NCBI GenBank assembly: GCA_016200005.1
Contig: JACQFP010000031.1
Coordinates: 105,387-169,386 of the forward strand
Reading direction: 5' to 3'
Length of the DNA: 64,000 nt
Origin: Verrucomicrobiota bacterium
Lineage (GTDB): Bacteria; Verrucomicrobiota; Verrucomicrobiia; Limisphaerales; PALSA-1396
Shown one piece after another: positions 26,046 through 34,219 of the stretch (position 1 is the stretch's first letter; each line of letters starts with the position of its first letter). Both the position numbers and the translations under genes were made by a program. A model generated the notes under the pieces. It saw nothing but the letters and a program-made list of their open reading frames with translations, was not told the origin of the DNA and made no database searches.

Positions 26046-26195
26046 CCTTGGCGCAATCAGTCATTGAGCCTGGCCTACCGATGGCGGGTTTTTGTCACGC
26101 TTGCCGTCTGTTGTCCGTCGTTTTTTCTTCGGCGTGAAAGGGAAAGGTGATCACCAGTGCCAAAGCACACGAACCGAGTTTCATCGAGTTCATAT

Positions 26196-29100
26196 TCACC
26201 TCATGATCGCTTCCGCCTCCAAGTCCGCTTGTTCCAGGCTCACGGCGCGGATCAGCCGCAGGGTGCCGTTGTCGGTCACTACGGCGAGATAATTGCCGTC
26301 AGGAGAGAAAGCGACCAGCCGCACGTGATCATCAACCGGGAAACTCGCCACTTCCAGATGGCTGGCCACGCTCCAAAGTTTGACCGTGTTGTCCTCACTG
26401 CCGCTGGCAAGCGTTTCTCCGTCCGGCGCAAAACACAAGGTCCGGATGCCGGACTGATGATACGACATTGAGGCGAGAGACTTGGACATATCCGCCGAGT
26501 TCCAAAACTTGATGGTGTTGGCGTTGCAGCCCGACGCGAGCGTTTTGCCATTCGGCGACACTGCGACCGCGCAAACGCTGCCGCGGTGTTCGCCACTGGA
26601 GCGGAGTTTCGTTTGCGTTCGGGCGTCCCACACCGCCACGGATTTATCACGGCCGCCGCTAATCAATTTGTCGCCCGAAGGAGAAAACGCCACCGAAGCG
26701 ACCCCGCCGTCATGCGCGTGAAACGCAGCCAGCTGGCGCCCTGACTCGATGTCCAGGAGTTGGATCGTGCCGTTGTTGAAACCCAGCGCCGCCGTTCGCC
26801 GGTCGGCAGAAATATCCACACAAGGGACGTTCCCTTCGATTCTCCCGGAATAAGCTGGCAGTCGTTTGGTGGTTTTGGTTCCCACCTCCCACCATTCAGG
26901 TATTTCGTTCAAAGTCGAAACGAGCAAGGTCTTTGCGTTACGGGAAAACGCGACGGCAAAAGCGGCATCGCGCAACACGGCCTTTTCCTCCAGCGACTCC
27001 ACGTCCCAGACGCGCACGGTCCTGTCCTTGCAACCGGCAGCGATCAGTTTGCTGTCAGGCGAAAAGGTAAAATTTCCCCATTCCTTGGAGAACAAGTTGG
27101 TTGCGACTTCACGTGTGGCTTCTTCCTTCACGTTCCAAATCTTTATCGTGCTATCGCGGCTGCCACTTGCCAACCGCAAACCATCGGGTGAAAATGCGAG
27201 CGACCAGACAGCGCCGATTTGTCCGCGGAAAGCTCTCTCCTTCTGCCTTTGGGTGGCCAGGTCCCACAATTTGATCGTCTCGTCCGAACTGCCGCTGGCC
27301 AGCGTTTGCCCGTCGGCGGAAAACGCGAGCGCGAGCACCGGCGGATTGTGTGCTTGAATCTTCTGGCTTTGAAACGTCGCCATGTCCCAAAACCAGATCG
27401 TGCCATCACCGTCACCGACGGCCAGCACCTTTCCGTCGGACGAAAACTGTAGCGACCGGATTTCGCGGTTCATGAGCAGATACTTCAACTCTTTTCCGCC
27501 CGGAACATTCCAGAGCCGGACGCCGGGATCGGGGTGAAGCGGGTTCTTGCTCTGCTCAACAACCGCCAGGACATTTCCAGACGACGCGAGGGCGACGCCG
27601 CTGGCCCAGCCATAATCTAGGCGGCGAGGAACGGCATCCGGCAAGTGGAAGATCCTCTGCTGCTTTGCGAGGTCCCAAACGTTGAGCAGATGGTTCTGTT
27701 CACTGGCGACGACAATGTTTCCGTTCGCGGCAACGCCGACCAGTTCCCCCGCGTTCGTTGCGCACGTGTTCACCTCTCCAGTTCCAACGCGATACTGCTT
27801 GATCGTGCCATCGCGCTGACCAATCACAAAGGTTGCGCCGTCAGCGGAGAATCCGCCTAGCGTCGAGGCGTTCGTAACGATGAGCAGCGGTGTCCGGGGC
27901 GAATCAAGGTCCCAGATTTTGAACGTGTTGTCCCAGGCAAACGACGCGAGCAGTTTTCCACCGGGCGAGAACATGAGGTCGCCCACAATTTGATCCTGCC
28001 TCGGCAGCGCCAAAGGATAATCTCCGCGGCAACGCCGCCACAGGTGACGCCATTCAAACCTGCGCAAGTCTGTTCCACCGGGTTTTGGCCGCTGCTCTTG
28101 AATCAAGTTAAGGGCCTGACGCCAGTTGCCGTTGTTTGCGTCCCGCAGCGCCAGATTCATCGCCTCCGCATAACGGAACGTTTCGGCCAGATGTCGCTGC
28201 GTCTCCGCCCGCCGCCACTCCAGCGACACCCCGACGAAGCCCAGTGTGAACGCGAGCAGTAACCCTGCGAGCAGGCTGGCGACCGCGGGCTGTCGCTGGC
28301 ACCAACGCCAGATTCTTTCCGCCGCATTGGCGGGTCGGGTTTGAATCGGTACGCCGCGGAGATACCGGCCCAACTCATCGGCCAGCGCTTGCGCCGACTC
28401 GTATCGCGCGCGCGGATGCTTTTCCAGGCACTTCAAACAAATTGTTTCCAGATCGCGTGGAACACTGGCGTTCAACCCGCGCGGCGATACCGGCTCATTG
28501 TGGAGCAATTGCCGAAGCGTGTCCTCGAGCGTCTCCGAGAGAAACGGCGCACGCCCGGTGAGCAGATGATATAGAATCGCGCCGAGCGAATAGACATCAC
28601 TCGCCGGGCCGACGCCGATATGCTTTGGGTCGGCCTGCTCGGGCGGCATGTAGCTCGGCGAACCCAAGACCTGGCCTGTCGAAGTCAGTTCGGAATCGCC
28701 TTGCAGCCGTTTTGCCAGGCCGAAGTCCGTAATGCGCGGCTGGTCGAGCGGGTCAATCAGGACGTTGGACGGTTTGAGGTCGCGGTGCAGAATGCCGCGC
28801 TGATGCGCGTACTGCACGGCTCCGGCGATGATCTTGATGTAGCCCGCGGCGCGCCTGGCCGGCAACGGATTGTCGCGCACCAGTTCTGCCAAGCTCTTGC
28901 CATCCACATAATCCATCGAAAAATAATGCTGGCCTTCGTGCTCTCCGACTTCGTGAATGGCGATGATGTTCGGGTGCTGCAAGCTGGCCACCGCCTGCGC
29001 CTCGGTTTCAAACCGCTGCACGAATTCGTCACTCGCAAACTTCCCGAACAACAGCACCTTCATCGCAACAATGCGGTTGAGGCTCACCTGCCGCACGCGA

Positions 29101-29360
29101 TAGACAATACCCATTCCGCCCCGCGCGATTTCCTCCAACAATTCATAATCGCCAAACTGGCGACGGCGTTCACTTTCGGCGTTCGCGGTTCGGGGTTCGA
29201 TCTTAGCAGCCGCAGGTGGCACCAGGCTGATCCCCATGCTGACCAGACAGCGGGGGCAAAGTCCTTGCGGCGCGTTGGCGGGAAGCTCCGCTCCGCATTC
29301 CTCGCATGTGCGTTCTGCGGGCATGATCGGTTGGTCGGTGTTCTTGCTGCATTCAGACAT
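26196..29360 (-). CDS. Ser/Thr protein kinase with N-terminal zinc ribbon, membrane helix and C-terminal WD40 propeller
   Basis: A 1054-residue Hanks-type kinase. Residues ~19-38 form a zinc ribbon ([17 protein letters not shown], then PRC), shared almost exactly with the other kinase at 40.9 kb. The kinase domain spans about 70-330: P-loop IARGGMGIVYR, Lys in IVAMKVL, catalytic [16 protein letters not shown], and the activation-loop end SYMPPEQ. One membrane helix (VASLLAGLLLAFTLGFVGV) follows. Residues ~440-1050 hold about a dozen WD40 repeats (LALAFSADGQTLASGSSDETIKLWD type). The kinase faces the cytoplasm and the WD40 domain probably lies in the periplasm. I chose the ATG at 29360 (MSECSKNTD); the in-frame ATG at 29474 would start close to promoter element B. 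The linker between zinc ribbon and kinase carries a heptamer array. Confidence 0.93.
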   Translation of the reverse strand: MSECSKNTDQPIMPAERTCEECGAELPANAPQGLCPRCLVSMGISLVPPAAAKIEPRTANAESERRRQFGDYELLEEIARGGMGIVYRVRQVSLNRIVAMKVLLFGKFASDEFVQRFETEAQAVASLQHPNIIAIHEVGEHEGQHYFSMDYVDGKSLAELVRDNPLPARRAAGYIKIIAGAVQYAHQRGILHRDLKPSNVLIDPLDQPRITDFGLAKRLQGDSELTSTGQVLGSPSYMPPEQADPKHIGVGPASDVYSLGAILYHLLTGRAPFLSETLEDTLRQLLHNEPVSPRGLNASVPRDLETICLKCLEKHPRARYESAQALADELGRYLRGVPIQTRPANAAERIWRWCQRQPAVASLLAGLLLAFTLGFVGVSLEWRRAETQRHLAETFRYAEAMNLALRDANNGNWRQALNLIQEQRPKPGGTDLRRFEWRHLWRRCRGDYPLALPRQDQIVGDLMFSPGGKLLASFAWDNTFKIWDLDSPRTPLLIVTNASTLGGFSADGATFVIGQRDGTIKQYRVGTGEVNTCATNAGELVGVAANGNIVVASEQNHLLNVWDLAKQQRIFHLPDAVPRRLDYGWASGVALASSGNVLAVVEQSKNPLHPDPGVRLWNVPGGKELKYLLMNREIRSLQFSSDGKVLAVGDGDGTIWFWDMATFQSQKIQAHNPPVLALAFSADGQTLASGSSDETIKLWDLATQRQKERAFRGQIGAVWSLAFSPDGLRLASGSRDSTIKIWNVKEEATREVATNLFSKEWGNFTFSPDSKLIAAGCKDRTVRVWDVESLEEKAVLRDAAFAVAFSRNAKTLLVSTLNEIPEWWEVGTKTTKRLPAYSGRIEGNVPCVDISADRRTAALGFNNGTIQLLDIESGRQLAAFHAHDGGVASVAFSPSGDKLISGGRDKSVAVWDARTQTKLRSSGEHRGSVCAVAVSPNGKTLASGCNANTIKFWNSADMSKSLASMSYHQSGIRTLCFAPDGETLASGSEDNTVKLWSVASHLEVASFPVDDHVRLVAFSPDGNYLAVVTDNGTLRLIRAVSLEQADLEAEAIMR
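29165..29199. repeat. Tandem heptamer array inside the WD40-kinase gene
   Basis: Five 7-base units (for example CGGTTCG then GGGTTCG on the plus strand) in the linker between zinc ribbon and kinase domain. On the coding strand they give the peptide PRTANAESER. Confidence 0.75.
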
Positions 29361-29481
29361 AACGGAGCCGAAAAGCAAAGGCCAACCAGCGTGGTTGCGC
29401 CAGACTGCGATTCTGTTCGACCGAAGTCGCCGATTTAGCGGCTTCGAAGTTTCGTTCAGACGAACGTATTCCACTCTTTTT

Positions 29482-29507
29482 CAGACCGGAAGTTGGCGCA
29501 AGGTAAC
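29482..29507 (-). promoter_or_regulatory. ECF-type promoter element B, upstream of the WD40 kinase
   Basis: GTTAC at 29507-29503 and GGTCTG at 29487-29482 on the minus strand, spacer 15 bases. A perfect hairpin CGTTCGTCTGAACG (29466-29453) lies 15 bases downstream, as in element D. It would drive the kinase with a leader of about 110 bases. Confidence 0.7.
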
Positions 29508-29542
29508 GGATAAACGAAACGATCTGGTGAGGTGTCAACGTG

Positions 29543-30913
29543 TCATTGCCTGGTACGAACCAAGTCAACTTTGATCTCATCACTGCCCACAGGGACAACC
29601 TTCAGGCCGTGCCAACTCAGCAAAGTTTCGAGCGCGTAGGCACACTCCTCCTGGCTGAGCGCAGTTTGGGTCGTGAAGTTCACGGGGTCATTTGATGATG
29701 GAAGTTGCCGTGTTCGATCCAGCCGGCGACCGGTCAAATCCGCATAAAGCTTCACCATCCGGCTCAATTCCGTGTTGGGAAGGTTTATGAATACGCCTCC
29801 GGGGAACAATCCTGGCCGGCTGTTGTCGCGAGCCAGCGATCTGATTTCCGAGAAGCGCGGCTTCACGGCTGCGACCTCAGAAGTCGGCACAACGAGTAGA
29901 AACTTTTCTCCATCCTCAATTGTTGTGATTCCTTTGACCGCGAGCGCTTTATTGAGTCTGTGAGCCGCGGTTTCCGGGCTGGGCGCGAGGAAATCCAGGT
30001 CGAAAAGCGCGGCGGGAAGACGTGGGGAACGTATGAGAGTCTGTCCGCTAAACTGTGAATACAAGAACAAGACGAGATCCGTATTGGCTCCGTTCAGTGC
30101 AATCCCCTGAGGGGTGTCAGCAAGTGCGTCGCCGAGGCGGGCCAGGAATCCGGATATGCCCTTGGCCTTGGGGTGGCTGGCTGCCCAACCATCCAAGGTC
30201 AGGGTGACAATGGGATTTGTTCCGCCCACATTCAGTTTCACTGCGCCCTTCTTCGGCCTAATCTTGATCAAGCTGACGCCCTCATGGCTCTCCTTTTCCC
30301 GCAGCATGAAATACCGGCCAGGGGAGCGCCCGCTTTCCAAGACGGCATAGCCACACCAATCCAGGTTGATGATTCCGACAAGTCGTGGACCAACTGATTG
30401 GTCGTCGTCCGATCTCTTGTTCGGTAGCGGCAGCGGCAAAGGTCTGAACGCCCTCACCAGCGGGACGAGTGACTCGACCTCTGCGCGGGTGAGTTTCTCC
30501 TTGAAGGGTGGCATTTTGAACGTGTTCGTCTTGTTGTGGGTGCCTTCGAGGATTTGCTCGATAATTTTGTCATCCTCCAACTTGCATTCGCTGAGGTCTT
30601 GGACATGGCGCTGCCTGGCTACTGGCGTTTGCGCTCTGCCGTCCTTGCTGTGGCAGGGCGCGCAGTTTTTGTTGAACATTTCTTTCGCCCCGCCGGAAAA
30701 GGCCGTCTGCCGGGAGGGCACCACCATGATGTTCCACTGCGCAGCGGGGGCAGCATCACTGGCATGCAGCGACCGGCCCGTGACCACCGCCATGATGATC
30801 AACAAGGCAGCGATCCTCACACCGCTCAAGTGTTGGCAGATGCTGCTTATTCGTTCGAAGTTTCGAGCCCGAAAAGCGACCCGGTAGGCTCCCACTTCTT
30901 TCGCGTGTTTCAT
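29543..30913 (-). CDS. Exported cytochrome c-type protein fused to tandem secretin-N-like domains
   Basis: A 456-residue protein. A basic leader and hydrophobic segment (IAALLIIMAVVTGRSLHA) form a signal or anchor; the basic part is long, so a later start is possible. A cytochrome-c-like domain follows with one heme site CAPCHSKDG and a candidate distal Met in FKMPPFKEKL. After a middle domain come two copies of a ~65-residue unit (LYSQFSGQTLIRSPRLPAAL ... GITTIEDGEKFLLVVP; LYADLTGRRLDRTRQLPSS ... GLKVVPVGSDEIKVDLV). These resemble the N1/N2 domains of type II secretins. No secretin barrel is present. The combination suggests a periplasmic redox or sensing protein, but I know no characterised member. 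Promoter element C lies 47 bases upstream. Confidence 0.85.
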   Translation of the reverse strand: MKHAKEVGAYRVAFRARNFERISSICQHLSGVRIAALLIIMAVVTGRSLHASDAAPAAQWNIMVVPSRQTAFSGGAKEMFNKNCAPCHSKDGRAQTPVARQRHVQDLSECKLEDDKIIEQILEGTHNKTNTFKMPPFKEKLTRAEVESLVPLVRAFRPLPLPLPNKRSDDDQSVGPRLVGIINLDWCGYAVLESGRSPGRYFMLREKESHEGVSLIKIRPKKGAVKLNVGGTNPIVTLTLDGWAASHPKAKGISGFLARLGDALADTPQGIALNGANTDLVLFLYSQFSGQTLIRSPRLPAALFDLDFLAPSPETAAHRLNKALAVKGITTIEDGEKFLLVVPTSEVAAVKPRFSEIRSLARDNSRPGLFPGGVFINLPNTELSRMVKLYADLTGRRLDRTRQLPSSNDPVNFTTQTALSQEECAYALETLLSWHGLKVVPVGSDEIKVDLVRTRQ

Positions 30914-30959
30914 TGCTAAACCTTTCTTCTGCCGTCCAGTGAGGACGGTCCGTCTGTTC

Positions 30960-30985
30960 CAGACCGGAAATAGGCGAAAGGTAAC
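30960..30985 (-). promoter_or_regulatory. ECF-type promoter element C, upstream of the cytochrome c fusion gene
   Basis: GTTAC at 30985-30981 and GGTCTG at 30965-30960 on the minus strand, spacer 15 bases. The sequence downstream contains a GGACGGTCC-like palindrome instead of the B/D hairpin. Confidence 0.68.
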
Positions 30986-31044
30986 GAGGAATCTGGGAAT
31001 ATCCGTTCCGGGTCTGCGCAGTAGGGAAAGATTTTATCCTGTCA

Positions 31045-32253
31045 TCAATGCTTGAGCCGATAGAAGCGGCTGCCGTTGGTTGATGCGATCACCATTTCAT
31101 TCCTCAGACTGGCCAGGTTGAGCGTTGGCGTGTTCGTCACGTCCGTCCAGTCGGTCGTGGTGATATCGGCATTCTCTTGCAGTACGAAAGCCGTTGCGGG
31201 CACGATCCAAGAGAGGACAAGGTCGCTGCCTGAAGGTGTGATGTGCAACTCCGGCGTTGGTGTGGACTGCGAGATCCAGATGCCACCGCCATTGATCAAA
31301 GCGATTAGTTTGCTTCCATCCGCCGAAGAGGCGACCGAACTCCAATTTGTAACGGGCGCGTTGTTCGAGCTCCAGTTGCCTCCCGCATCCACTGAGGTGA
31401 AGATGACGCCTCCACCCACAGCCACCAAGTGGCTGCCATCAGCGGAGGAGGCGACGAATGACCACGCTGTGCCAGGCGCGCTGGTCACGTTCCAAGTGAC
31501 GCCCGAATTGGTCGAGGTGGATATCAGCCCAGGCGAGTTGCCGTAGAGACTGCGCACTGACGCGGCGGCCATTCTCCTTCCATCGGCCGAGGAGGCGATG
31601 GAACTCCATCGCGTGGCGTACGTGTCGGTGTTGGTCCAGGTCGCCCCGGAGTTCGTTGAGACGTAGATAGGGATGTCGGCAAAAGGCCCAGCGCCCGCCA
31701 CGGCCAAGGTGGTTCCCTCCGCCGAAGAGGCCACGGACAACCAACCGCCAAAGGGCACGCCGCTTGGCAACCAGGTGCCGCCCAAATCCGGCGACATTAA
31801 AATCTGGCCCTGGCTTGCAGCGATCAAATGGATGCCATCGGCTGACGAAGCGACAGCGACCGCATTCGACGCTGTGGTTGGAGTCCAGTTTGCGCCGGAA
31901 TCCGACGAGACGTAAATCGGTCCGCTCCCGGTCGCCGCCACCAGCTTCGATCCGTCCGCAGACGAGGCGACCGCAGTCCAATTGGTAACGGGCGCGCTGG
32001 ACGGCGTCCAAGTCGCGCCCGAGTTCGTGGAGGTGTGAATCGAGCCGCCTGGGACGCCACCGACAACGGCGACGAGTTTGGTTCCGTCTGCGGAACTGGC
32101 GACTGAAGTCCAGTTCGTAATGGGGGCGCTGGTCTGCGTCCAGGTTTGGGCGAAGGCGAGATTAACCACGGGCAGCAAACTGCCCAGGGCGGCCAAACCG
32201 AGCAGGCGGTAATCAAGTTTCATTCCGACGAACGAGGCGCGAAGTATTTTCAT
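31045..32253 (-). CDS. Secreted BNR/sialidase-like beta-propeller protein
   Basis: A 402-residue exported protein. The signal peptide is within YRLLGLAALGSLLPVVNLAFA. Seven blades follow, each with W..VASSADG.KLVA and a STNSGATWT-type Asp-box (VASSADGTKLVAV, VASSADGSKLVAA, IASSADGRRMAAA). This is a seven-bladed propeller such as those of sialidase-like or photosystem-assembly-like proteins, without visible catalytic residues of a true sialidase. The last ~75 residues (HITPSGSDLVLSWIVPATAF, FVLQENADI, FYRLKH) match the C-terminal module shared with neighbouring secreted proteins. I chose the ATG at 32253; 32223 is also possible. Promoter element D lies about 180 bases upstream. Confidence 0.8.
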   Translation of the reverse strand: MKILRASFVGMKLDYRLLGLAALGSLLPVVNLAFAQTWTQTSAPITNWTSVASSADGTKLVAVVGGVPGGSIHTSTNSGATWTPSSAPVTNWTAVASSADGSKLVAATGSGPIYVSSDSGANWTPTTASNAVAVASSADGIHLIAASQGQILMSPDLGGTWLPSGVPFGGWLSVASSAEGTTLAVAGAGPFADIPIYVSTNSGATWTNTDTYATRWSSIASSADGRRMAAASVRSLYGNSPGLISTSTNSGVTWNVTSAPGTAWSFVASSADGSHLVAVGGGVIFTSVDAGGNWSSNNAPVTNWSSVASSADGSKLIALINGGGIWISQSTPTPELHITPSGSDLVLSWIVPATAFVLQENADITTTDWTDVTNTPTLNLASLRNEMVIASTNGSRFYRLKH

Positions 32254-32435
32254 AACGTTCGATGCCAGAAGCACCGAACGGCAAGACCGCACGTCGGACG
32301 ATGCGAGAGGGTGGTTCGACGCTGAGCAACTTTGGCCGCGATGTCAACGGCGAACAAACAATCCCCGATCAGTGATCCCACGATAAGAAAGTTCTTCATA
32401 CGAGCTCGTTCAGACGAACGCCTTCCACTCTTTTC

Positions 32436-32461
32436 CAGACCGAAAACCGGCGGCGAGTAAC
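32436..32461 (-). promoter_or_regulatory. ECF-type promoter element D, upstream of the BNR propeller gene
   Basis: GTTAC at 32461-32457 and GGTCTG at 32441-32436 on the minus strand, spacer 15 bases. The hairpin CGTTCGTCTGAACG (32420-32407) lies 15 bases downstream, exactly as in element B, and the sequence between them is also nearly the same (AGAGTGGAA block). Confidence 0.7.
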
Positions 32462-33151
32462 ACGAAAGCTGAAGCTATTTTGCGGCGAGGCAGAGAACCG
32501 AGCGTGGAAAAACGGGTCCACGTAGCACACGGCGAAAAGTCGGGACGAACGCGGGTGGCAACTTTTTTAAGCGACTGCTCGTACAATGTGACACGGAGAT
32601 TTCGTTACATCCCGATGCTCTTGCGCGATGCCGAGGTGGGTAGGGCGCGTCACTCCGTGCGCGCCGTTCGGAGGACCGGTTCCAGTTTGCGGCGCGCACG
32701 GAGTGACGCGCCCTACCAACCTGCGCGGTTCATGGCCGCGCTGCCCGGAGAGCCACCGTGGGATTTTCCTTACGTCGGTTGCTACAAGGATGGGGTTGCG
32801 GTCTTCACTCCGATTCGCGCTTCGCGCCTTTGCTCAAGAAAGTGGGGTGGAAATGCCGGTTTGGAGAGAGCGAAAAACCTTTGGTTGGCAAAAGGATTTA
32901 AGCGCCATGAACTGCCGTCCTCGCTCGAGAGGACTCTGCATGTCGGGAAATGTGCTCCTGCCACTTTGCTCTCGTCCTCGTTGCACAAAAGATCCCGGTG
33001 CGAAGCAAGTCGCATCGGGATTTGCGTGAAACGACCGGCTAAACTGGATGAATCAGAGTTAAGCCAAGCCAGGCAGCCGTCGAATTGGAGCCGGGCGTGT
33101 GGTTTGGTGTCACTTTTTCTGCTCGGCCCCTTTGAATTGCAGGACCAGAGG
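32462..33151. other. 690-base stretch without a supported gene
   Basis: I see no credible coding sequence. Open frames on the plus strand (32480-33220 and 32628-33029) lack a ribosome binding site and domain-like composition, and they run through a perfect palindrome (32640-32716). A relic of the 24-base arm of the palindromic heptamer element (CTTACGTCGGTTGCTAC) lies at 32769-32785. The rest may be old gene debris. Confidence 0.6.
32640..32716. repeat. Perfect 27-bp inverted repeat (MITE-like hairpin)
   Basis: The arm 32640-32666 begins GTAGGGCGCGTCACTCCG, and 32690-32716 is its exact reverse complement. The 23-base loop is 32667-32689. It could fold into a very stable hairpin. No transposase or target duplication is evident. 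Confidence 0.9.
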
Positions 33152-34219
33152 TCAGTTTCCCGGGCCCTTGAACCTGATCACCACGGTGGAGCTCGAATAG
33201 ACCGTTTTCCACTTGGATGACACGGGGCCAAGGTTGTCTTCGCCGTGAATCTCGGGATTACTGTAATAGACGCCCGGGAAGGCGCTATTAAACCCGACTT
33301 GGAGATCCCCTCCAAACAATGGACCGGAGTAGTCGTGCTGCACCCAAACAATGTCCAGCGCATCGAGAAATGCGCCCGCAGCCGCCAAGCTCGGGTCCAC
33401 GAAGCGCCCGCCCCAGTCCAGAATGGAGCCGTACGTGTCCACGCCAAAAAGCGTGATGAGCGCGCCATCCTCGACGGCTGGGTTGTTGACCAGCGGTCCG
33501 GTGTTGATGTCATACCCATTCGGCGCGCCTTCCACTTTAACTTCGGGAGGTCCTACCGCCCGGTCGTTGATGCTGACGACAATCCGACCTTCCTCGTCCT
33601 CTAATTCGTCGAACCGAATGGTCCCGGAGCTGGTGAACGCAATGTTCCCCTGACCGTCACCCTGCCCGGAGGTTTGGAGCGTCCCGGTCGCACCTTGAAG
33701 TCCGCCCGTGCCGCCAGCGATTTTCTGGGTCACTTGAAAACCGCTTGGGCCGTCAACTCCAGTGAAGGTGGTGTAGAGCCTGTCGCCATTCTGAGTGGTG
33801 ACGAGCTTGGTCCCGCTGAGGGGGGTCAACCAAGAACTGGAACCAGGGTCAAAGTAGGAATTACCGCTGTGGACATAAATCACTGTCCAAGCCGCACCCC
33901 CAGGGTCGGTAGTCCCAGTGCCATAAAACTCCTGCTCCGAAGTCCCGTCACCATTGTCGTTGTACATGAAGACCTGCGCCTGGAAGTCCTCCCGAAAACT
34001 AACCCGGTCTTCGGCCGCAGCCCGAGGGACTGCTCCCGCCAGCGTGGCGATGCCGACGAGCGAGAGCAAGAGCAGCCGTGATGTTGCCCTCCCAAGAGCG
34101 CCGAGGTGGGGGTGGTTCTTCAGGCGCGTTCGGCTGCTGATTTGTGTCTGTGCATTGGCCGCCTCACCGCCCGATTGGCGGCTGCAGGCGGCTGATGTTG
34201 CGATGCGTTCTTCGTTCAT
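33152..34219 (-). CDS. Secreted protein of unknown function
   Basis: A 355-residue exported protein. A long basic N-region is followed by a signal core (LLLLSLVGIATLAGAVPRAAA). The mature protein is acidic, Gly/Ser/Thr rich and without Cys. Stretches such as FMYNDNGDGTSEQEFYGTGT, TGTLQTSGQGDGQGNIAF and SINDRAVGPPEVKVEGAPN suggest an all-beta fold. I recognise no family, and no catalytic motif is evident. AAAGG is about 9 bases before the ATG at 34219, supporting that start despite the long n-region. It lies downstream of the broken propeller gene on the same strand and may be the last gene of that transcription unit. Confidence 0.7.
   Translation of the reverse strand: MNEERIATSAACSRQSGGEAANAQTQISSRTRLKNHPHLGALGRATSRLLLLSLVGIATLAGAVPRAAAEDRVSFREDFQAQVFMYNDNGDGTSEQEFYGTGTTDPGGAAWTVIYVHSGNSYFDPGSSSWLTPLSGTKLVTTQNGDRLYTTFTGVDGPSGFQVTQKIAGGTGGLQGATGTLQTSGQGDGQGNIAFTSSGTIRFDELEDEEGRIVVSINDRAVGPPEVKVEGAPNGYDINTGPLVNNPAVEDGALITLFGVDTYGSILDWGGRFVDPSLAAAGAFLDALDIVWVQHDYSGPLFGGDLQVGFNSAFPGVYYSNPEIHGEDNLGPVSSKWKTVYSSSTVVIRFKGPGN

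Noticed and set aside
28620..29438. 272-codon plus-strand frame
   Set aside because: It is antisense to the kinase domain of the WD40 kinase, whose catalytic motifs are intact.
31045..32253. Active sialidase
   Set aside because: Asp-box propeller blades are present but the catalytic Arg triad, Tyr and Glu of sialidases are not evident.
32480..33220. 246-codon open frame on the plus strand
   Set aside because: It runs through a perfect 27-bp palindrome, overlaps the 3' end of the minus-strand gene at 33152, and has no ribosome binding site or domain.
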